A stretch of 10,219 nucleotides of DNA from Gallionella sp. (lineage in GTDB: Bacteria > Pseudomonadota > Gammaproteobacteria > Burkholderiales > Gallionellaceae): positions 1-10,219 of the forward strand of contig JARCRR010000239.1 of assembly GCA_029850565.1 (NCBI GenBank). Direction: 5' to 3'. The notes under the pieces are model-generated. The model searched no databases. It saw only the letters and a program-made list of their open reading frames with translations, and was not told where the DNA came from. Shown piece by piece: positions 5,966-10,219 of the stretch; position 1 is the stretch's first letter, and the number at the start of each line of letters is the position of its first letter. The position numbers and the translations under genes are program-made.

Positions 5966-6976
5966 TCACACCGCAGTCAGGAATGAGACCGACACTGCAC
6001 CGATGAATCCTTCCACCTTTCCCGCCGCCGTATCGACCACACCGTAATCATCGGACAGCACCCGCTTCACCCGATGCCGATGAAACGGCAACAACAAGTT
6101 GCCCATCGGGATGACCTGTCGGCTACTGTCGCCATACAAACTGCGATGCAGAGCCGGCAAACGATACCAAGGTACGGCGAGTTGCTCATGGTGCGCGTTG
6201 TGATATGAGAAGTTGAGCAACAGTAAATTGAGTGAGGGCCAATGCACGCTGACCAGATTGGAATAGGTGTTGGCCTGTTCATAGGCCTTGTCGCGCAACT
6301 TATCCCGCGGTACCTGCGCGCTTTCTAGGATGGCATAGGCATCATAGGTATGCTGGAAAGCATCGGCGAAGCGCAGCACCGTGACCATGATGAGATAGGC
6401 GACCACATACAACAGCAAGGCTTGAATTGAGTAGTAAGCCAAGGCAGCAAAGGCGATGCCACGCAGCAACATAATGAGTAGCACGCGCTTGCGGTCTGCC
6501 CTTCTTTCCTCGCGCAAGAATGGCAAAGCGATGACGAAACCATGCATCATCAATTCAACGGCGGGGAGGTGGCACCACTCCAACAGCAGCACCAAGCGCC
6601 GTAGCGGCGACGGAAAAGACTGGATCAGCGCCTTGGTGTCCAGGCTGATCACGTCGGCGCGATCGACATGATGACGTACATGTTTGTGGCGCAGATGCTC
6701 ATAACGCGCGTAGCAGCTGCCAGTGAGCCACGTCATCAACACGCCGCCCCATGTGTTTGACTCATGGCGAGCGAAGATCGTGTCGTGTGCGAATTCGTGG
6801 AATAGATAGGCCGCGATGATGAGCGCATGGGCGAACCACAGGGTCGCCAGCAGCGCCACAACAAGGCTAGCCGTGGCCATCAACCACAAACCGATCGCGT
6901 AGCCACTCAGGACATACGACAAGGCAAGTAGGTTAGGGATGGCACCGTCTGCGTGACGGAAGATGCGCGAACGCAT
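5966..6976 (-). CDS. Fatty-acid desaturase-family membrane di-iron protein
   Basis: A 336-residue membrane protein with the three histidine boxes of the desaturase/hydroxylase family. Box 1 is HEFAH (H60, H64), box 2 is HKHVRHH (H97-H103, with HxxHH at 99-103), and box 3 is HNAHH (H259, H262, H263); an additional conserved-looking FQHTY (H209) lies between them. Hydrophobic segments occur at about 15-60, 75-90, 140-155 and 165-205. Such enzymes use oxygen and reducing equivalents to desaturate or hydroxylate acyl chains or other lipids in the inner membrane; the exact substrate and position are unknown. AAAGGAA lies about 6 bases before the ATG. It follows the substrate-binding protein gene after 59 bases that contain a long hairpin, and it leads directly into the EamA gene. 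Confidence 0.88.
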   Translation of the reverse strand: MRSRIFRHADGAIPNLLALSYVLSGYAIGLWLMATASLVVALLATLWFAHALIIAAYLFHEFAHDTIFARHESNTWGGVLMTWLTGSCYARYEHLRHKHVRHHVDRADVISLDTKALIQSFPSPLRRLVLLLEWCHLPAVELMMHGFVIALPFLREERRADRKRVLLIMLLRGIAFAALAYYSIQALLLYVVAYLIMVTVLRFADAFQHTYDAYAILESAQVPRDKLRDKAYEQANTYSNLVSVHWPSLNLLLLNFSYHNAHHEQLAVPWYRLPALHRSLYGDSSRQVIPMGNLLLPFHRHRVKRVLSDDYGVVDTAAGKVEGFIGAVSVSFLTAV

Positions 6977-6990
6977 TGAAGTTCCTTTGA

Positions 6991-7035
6991 GTGTTCGCTC
7001 CCCTGCACGCCATCGCGCAGGAGAGCTCCGAACAC
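6991..7035 (-). terminator. Long intercistronic hairpin between substrate-binding protein and desaturase genes
   Basis: Read on the minus strand, GTGTTCG (7035-7029) pairs with CGAACAC (6997-6991), and inside it CTCTCCTGC pairs with GCAGGGGAG (one G-U) around a ten-base loop; a GAG bulge separates the two stems. The structure starts immediately after the binding-protein stop codon and ends just before the desaturase ribosome site. No T-run follows, so partial termination or protection of the upstream mRNA is more likely than a full stop. This is a common way to express a binding protein above downstream genes. Confidence 0.6.
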
Positions 7036-8013
7036 TTACTTCAATACTGCCTTGATGAAGCTGTCATCGATCGTTGTCGCGATGCTTACCGGCTTCTTGA
7101 TTTGCCCGCTCTTCATCAGGATCTCGTTGATCACCTCGCCGCTCACAAAGTAAGACTTGGTGTTCTTGCCTTGCTTGAACGGTGATGCCATCTCTTTGCG
7201 CGGGATGTTGTACACACCTTGCAATTGCTCCAGCACTTCCTTGCCCGACACACCGATAGCCTTACCGATGATCTCGGATGCTTCTTTCGGATGAGACTTC
7301 ATGTAATCCAAGCCTTCCAGATAAGCCTTGATGACCGCAGTGATCTCTTTGCCGTTACTCTTGATGTGCGCCTCATCGAACACCAACACGTCGGCGATCA
7401 GGCCGGGTGCTTCCTTCGATGAATAGATCACGTGGAATTTCTTGCCGCCTTCCATCGCGAGGATCTGCGACACGTTAGGCTCATAAGTCGCACCGGCTGG
7501 CACAGCTTTGGAGGCCATGGCAGAAGGGATCGCCTCGGGCGTCATGTTGACCGGGCTGATGTCTTTGTCGCTCATGCCATTGATCTTGAGGGCGTAGGAG
7601 ATCAAGAAGTCAGAGGGAGACAACGGTGCATAGGCGACCTTCTTGCCCTTCAGATCCTTGATCTTCTTGATGGACATATCCGCCAACACCGCATCACCGC
7701 CGTTGGAATAATCGATGGGCATCACCACTTTGAACACCTGCCCTTGTGCCGCCGCACCGATCACTTGGTCGAAAGTCATCAGTGCACCATCCACCGATTT
7801 ACTGGCGACAGCCGATGGCAACATGGCCGGGTCGGCAAAGGTTTGCAGTGTCACTTCGATGCCCTGCTTCTTGTACATGTCCATCCCCGCAGCCACATAG
7901 AACGGCGAGTAACCGATCCAAGTGGTCAGCGCGAGCTTGACTGGAGTCGCAGCGTTCACTGCCGAGGAAGCCGCCACCAATGCGATGGCCGCGATAAGTT
8001 TCTTGATTTGCAT
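7036..8013 (-). CDS. NitT/TauT-type (NMT1/SsuA-like) ABC transporter substrate-binding protein
   Basis: A 325-residue periplasmic protein with a Sec signal peptide (MQIKKLIAAIALVAASSAVNA, cleavage near residue 21-22). The mature start VKLALTTWIGYSPFYVAAGMDMYKKQGIEV, here quoted in parts TTWIGYSPFYVA and YKKQGIEVTL, is the usual opening of nitrate/sulfonate/taurine binding proteins. It is followed by VDGALMTFDQVIGAA, DLKGKKVAY and EPNVSQILAMEGGKKF. There is no lipobox. Members bind nitrate, alkanesulfonates, taurine, or, in urea/guanidine carboxylase loci, an N-rich solute; the true ligand is unknown. AAGGAG sits 7 bases before the ATG. A sigma-54 promoter and an NtrC-like site lie upstream, arguing for a nitrogen source. 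No permease or ATPase gene is adjacent in this window, which is unusual. Confidence 0.92.
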   Translation of the reverse strand: MQIKKLIAAIALVAASSAVNAATPVKLALTTWIGYSPFYVAAGMDMYKKQGIEVTLQTFADPAMLPSAVASKSVDGALMTFDQVIGAAAQGQVFKVVMPIDYSNGGDAVLADMSIKKIKDLKGKKVAYAPLSPSDFLISYALKINGMSDKDISPVNMTPEAIPSAMASKAVPAGATYEPNVSQILAMEGGKKFHVIYSSKEAPGLIADVLVFDEAHIKSNGKEITAVIKAYLEGLDYMKSHPKEASEIIGKAIGVSGKEVLEQLQGVYNIPRKEMASPFKQGKNTKSYFVSGEVINEILMKSGQIKKPVSIATTIDDSFIKAVLK

Positions 8014-8081
8014 TTGAGTGCTCCTTACTTAGGTTGATGAATAAATGAACTGATAAAAATCTACTACGACACTTCAAAGTC

Positions 8082-8097
8082 AGCAGGTTTCATGCCA
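8082..8097 (-). promoter_or_regulatory. Sigma-54 (RpoN) -24/-12 promoter for the substrate-binding protein gene
   Basis: On the minus strand TGGCAT-GAAAC-CTGCT keeps the invariant GG and GC of the sigma-54 consensus at exact spacing; the departures are C to T in the -24 box and T to C in the -12 box. It predicts a start near 8071 and a leader of about 57 bases before the ATG at 8013. The same strand shows an NtrC-like site about 83 bases further upstream, almost the same geometry as before the porin gene. Confidence 0.68.
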
Positions 8098-8158
8098 TAC
8101 GCACCTCCCTGCTGTCGCGCGTATCCAATGGGTTTGCTGCGGCAAAGACGGAAGCTGA

Positions 8159-8175
8159 TGCACCCGATTCGGGCA
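8159..8175 (-). promoter_or_regulatory. NtrC-like operator upstream of the substrate-binding protein gene
   Basis: TGCCCGAATCGGGTGCA (minus strand) shares 12 of 17 bases with the enteric NtrC site, including the complete GGTGCA half. Its centre, 8167, is near -96 from the predicted sigma-54 start. A further TGCAC half-site begins at 8190 (plus strand); taken as a 17-base unit its centre is 8198, again 31 bases away, but its other half is poor. Assessed by eye only. Confidence 0.5.
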
Positions 8176-8242
8176 TGCCTCGTATGTCATGCACGATTTC
8201 GACGATTGCCAGGAAGTGAAGGGGCGACATCTGCGTGCTCGA

Positions 8243-8683
8243 TCAATCGTGTTTGTTCAGAAAGGACAATTCTCTTGAGGCCAAGGAGATCTCTCTCAAA
8301 AAGCAGAGCAATCCCAGAATGAGAAAGAACATGGCGCCAAAAAAAGTGCCCGCCACCAAGTCGGGCACATTCAATCCCAACTTCACTTCGATGAAGAGCG
8401 ATGCGATGGATGTACACACACTCAGTGCGGCCAGCGTGATGAGTCCGATCGATCGGCGTATCCAAGCGGTTCGCCGAACGATGATCTCGAACTCACCGAC
8501 ACACTTGGCGCGTTGCTCGTCACTCATCGCATGCAATACCCGTGCGCGGTCGATCGCTCTGCCGAGTCTATTGACCAGTACGGAAAGGATGGAGCCGACG
8601 CCCGTCAACAAAAAGACCGGGGCCACCGCATCACGGATGGCGACGGAGACGCTCTGTATCTCAGGTAACGAATTTTCAATCAT
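8243..8683 (-). CDS. DUF2721-family membrane protein
   Basis: A 146-residue protein, MIENSLPEIQSVSVAIRDAV..., carrying the DUF2721 pattern AIRDAVAPVFLLTGVGSILS followed by VLVNRLGRAIDRARVL. There are about three membrane helices (roughly residues 20-39, 78-98 and 108-129) with a charged cytoplasmic-looking segment (40-77, including EQRAKCVGEFEIIVRR) between the first two. The function of the family is unknown. The longer frame back to 8827 overlaps the isomerase gene and its first 48 residues have no family resemblance, so I chose ATG 8683; GGAAAGA just upstream is a modest ribosome site. It starts 16 bases after the isomerase stop and so is probably the last gene of the allophanate hydrolase transcript. 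Confidence 0.85.
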   Translation of the reverse strand: MIENSLPEIQSVSVAIRDAVAPVFLLTGVGSILSVLVNRLGRAIDRARVLHAMSDEQRAKCVGEFEIIVRRTAWIRRSIGLITLAALSVCTSIASLFIEVKLGLNVPDLVAGTFFGAMFFLILGLLCFLREISLASRELSFLNKHD

Positions 8684-8699
8684 CAGATCTTTCCAACTT

Positions 8700-9548
8700 T
8701 CAAATAGCGACTGAGTCGTGCAGCCAATCTTGGTAACGGGAATATTGCGTCGCCCCCATCCACGTATTGATCTCCCACAGATCGGCGACCGGTTGTCGTG
8801 TGAATGGGAGCGTGTGCAGATAACCATCGGGGCCGAATTCCGGCGTCATAGTGGTGACGGAATATCCTGCGGCGCGTTGCGCACTCCAGATCGCCTCCCA
8901 ATAGCGCTGATGGGAAGCCAATGCACGGGCATATTCCGGTGCGGCCGGATGCGGCACTTGCGGCCCCTGGTCGTAACCGACACGGGCATGGATGTGATGT
9001 GCGTGTTTTGCCACTTCGAGCACCGCATCCCAATCGTCATCCAGTTGCCGTTCCAGCACCACCACCCAATGACTGAAATCACAAGTGAGGCGCAGCTCGG
9101 GCAAACGTTCGAGTATCGACAACGTGACCCATGGATTGAACAGCGAGCGACTGCGATGGGTCTCGAAGCTGCACACAATACCCATACGTGCCGCGATCTC
9201 CTGCGCCTCGCCGAAGAAGCGCACGCTCTGCTCCAGTGACCACGCATCGCAGCCGCCGATGACTGTCACTTGTTGCGGCTGCAACGACTGTCCCAGTCGC
9301 AACTGACGTGCCACATCGGCGATGTGTTGTTCCACCGTGTCGTGCCGACGCGGCACATAGTTGCCCGCCGTGACGATCTCTTGGATATAGCGCAAACCAC
9401 GCGACTGCAAAGCCGAATGCAACTCGTCGTGCGGCAACCTGTCGGCATTACCTTCCAGTCCGGCGAAACCAGCGGCCACTGCCTGCTCCGCCGCTTCAGC
9501 CAGCGCGCCACTGTGTCCCCACAAGGTTTTGAACAGTTGCAGTTGCAT
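8700..9548 (-). CDS. Sugar-phosphate isomerase/epimerase-like TIM-barrel protein
   Basis: A 282-residue cytoplasmic protein of the xylose isomerase-like TIM-barrel (AP endonuclease 2) superfamily. Candidate metal ligands fall in the expected order at strand ends: E129 (SFETHR), D157 and H160 (CDFSHW), H187 (HIHARVG) and E237 (TPEFGPDG). Strand-like segments such as GFAGLEG, QEIVTAG and VTVIGGCD support the fold. Members isomerise or epimerise sugars or act on related polyols and acids; the substrate here is unknown. I chose ATG 9548 because the upstream extension lies inside allophanate hydrolase in another frame; the two genes share one base (TGATG, 9546-9550). The coupling suggests a task linked to the urea/guanidine carboxylase route, but no known step of it needs such an enzyme. 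Confidence 0.87.
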   Translation of the reverse strand: MQLQLFKTLWGHSGALAEAAEQAVAAGFAGLEGNADRLPHDELHSALQSRGLRYIQEIVTAGNYVPRRHDTVEQHIADVARQLRLGQSLQPQQVTVIGGCDAWSLEQSVRFFGEAQEIAARMGIVCSFETHRSRSLFNPWVTLSILERLPELRLTCDFSHWVVVLERQLDDDWDAVLEVAKHAHHIHARVGYDQGPQVPHPAAPEYARALASHQRYWEAIWSAQRAAGYSVTTMTPEFGPDGYLHTLPFTRQPVADLWEINTWMGATQYSRYQDWLHDSVAI

Positions 9549-10219
9549 CACGCTGCCTTGCTTGCGAGGTAAGCGCGCCAACCGCCGAACTGCGTGATGT
9601 CTTCCGCATCGGCGACGGCATACGGTTCGCACACGAAGCCCTGCACCCTCTCGCCATTCACCAAGGTGAGAGTGCCGATACCGAGCGGTGCGGGAATGCC
9701 CGCGACGAAAGAACCGAACTCGTGCGCAGCCATCTCCCATACCTCCACCTCGATATGGCGACCTGTCTCACCCGCCGCGACTCGCACCATGCCGGGCCGA
9801 TAAGGCGGACCGCCGGGGAGCGCATACAGTTTGTAGTCGGCAGAACTCTTGGTGCAGGCGACCAAGTGAGCGCCGCGCGAGGTGAGCTGATGATTGAGCG
9901 GTAAACCTTCGAGATGCGCACCGCACACCGCGACACGGACCCGGCCTTCTGCCGTTGTTTGTCCGGCCACAGCAGGTGTGCTATCGAGCAGCTTGTCTGC
10001 CAGATGCAACAGCGGCACATCCTGATGCGCAGGTGCGACGAGCGTGACGCCGAAGGGCAGACCGTTACTCTGGAAGCCAGCCGGTACCGCGATGGCAGCG
10101 CAATCCAGCAGGTTCATGAAGTTGGTGTAGTAACCCAGATTCGCGTTCAGTTTGATCGGGTTGGCTTCCATCTCGGCGATGCGATAGAGGGTTCCGGCCG
10201 TCGGCGTGAGCAGGCAGTC
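9548..10219 (-). CDS. atzF: Allophanate hydrolase, C-terminal part (cut by window edge)
   Basis: An open frame enters from the right edge and ends with TGA at 9548-9550, giving 223 residues in the window. The first stretch, DCLLTPTAGTLYRIAEMEAN then LNANLGYYTNFMNLLDCAAIAVPAGF (in parts), is the end of the amidase-signature domain of allophanate hydrolase. From about residue 90 the separate C-terminal domain follows (RVAVCGAHLEGLPLN, YKLYALPGGPPYRPGMVRV, EVWEMAAHEFGSFVAGIPAP, LVNGERVQGFVCEP). The family is about 600 residues, so roughly the first two thirds, with the Ser-Ser-Lys catalytic triad, are outside. The enzyme splits allophanate to ammonia and CO2 without ATP, after urea carboxylase (or guanidine carboxylase) has made the carboxylated substrate. 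A carboxylase gene is expected beyond 10219. It overlaps the isomerase start by one base. Confidence 0.95.
   Translation of the reverse strand, partial: DCLLTPTAGTLYRIAEMEANPIKLNANLGYYTNFMNLLDCAAIAVPAGFQSNGLPFGVTLVAPAHQDVPLLHLADKLLDSTPAVAGQTTAEGRVRVAVCGAHLEGLPLNHQLTSRGAHLVACTKSSADYKLYALPGGPPYRPGMVRVAAGETGRHIEVEVWEMAAHEFGSFVAGIPAPLGIGTLTLVNGERVQGFVCEPYAVADAEDITQFGGWRAYLASKAA

Noticed and set aside
8173..8192. Inverted repeat GCATG-N10-CATGC as a second NtrC site
   Set aside because: Its half-sites are one base too far apart for NtrC and it is out of helical phase with the site at 8159-8175; it could be an operator for another regulator, but nothing else supports that.
8014..8242. Possible guanidine (ykkC-type) or other riboswitch upstream of the binding-protein gene, expected from the link to allophanate hydrolase
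   Set aside because: I looked for the conserved guanidine-I core and the paired ACGR loops of guanidine-II on the minus strand and saw neither. A CAGCAGG/CCTGCTG inverted repeat there overlaps the sigma-54 element and would lie upstream of the predicted RNA start.
8684..8827. Longer N-terminus of the DUF2721 protein (start at 8827)
   Set aside because: The extra 48 residues lie within the isomerase gene, are rich in Arg, Ser and Cys, and do not match the family, which aligns from about the ATG at 8683.

Overview
The window looks like the chromosome of a Gram-negative proteobacterium, most likely a betaproteobacterium (possibly a Nitrosomonadales/Gallionellaceae relative; that placement is inferred from protein style and gene mix, not from a marker gene). 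Eleven protein genes are tightly packed. I found no tRNA, rRNA, CRISPR array, insertion sequence or prophage gene, and no gene-free stretch longer than about 235 bases.

Layout. Positions 1-971 (minus strand) hold the 5' part of a ComM/YifB-type AAA+ gene, preceded by ubiK, a small coiled-coil ubiquinone-biosynthesis accessory gene. Positions 1021-3897 (plus strand) form a nitrogen-response operon: two NtrC-like operators and a sigma-54 (-24/-12) promoter, then a TorF-type outer-membrane porin, a GC-rich intercistronic hairpin, glnK (PII protein), amtB (ammonium channel), and a tandem pair of terminator hairpins. A 93-residue protein of unknown function follows (3928-4209), then a perfect 10-bp hairpin separating it from the convergent minus-strand genes.

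The rest reads leftwards on the minus strand. At the right edge is the 3' part of allophanate hydrolase (ATP-independent second step of the urea carboxylase or guanidine carboxylase route). It overlaps by one base a TIM-barrel sugar-phosphate isomerase/epimerase-like gene, which is followed by a DUF2721 membrane protein. After a 229-base regulatory gap, which carries a second sigma-54 promoter with an NtrC-like operator, comes a NitT/TauT-type periplasmic substrate-binding protein with no permease or ATPase gene beside it. Then, behind a long hairpin, lies a coupled cassette of fatty-acid desaturase-like protein, EamA/DMT transporter and metallo-beta-lactamase-fold (AHL-lactonase-like) hydrolase, with junctions of +1 and -4 bases.

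How it may work together. The common theme is acquiring nitrogen when it is scarce: outer-membrane entry (porin), ammonium conductance (AmtB) gated by PII (GlnK), periplasmic capture of an N- or S-containing solute (substrate-binding protein), and release of ammonium from allophanate. The two separate sigma-54/NtrC-like promoters with matching geometry are the strongest sign that these are one regulon. The desaturase/EamA/hydrolase cassette has no obvious nitrogen role and may be co-transcribed with the binding protein.
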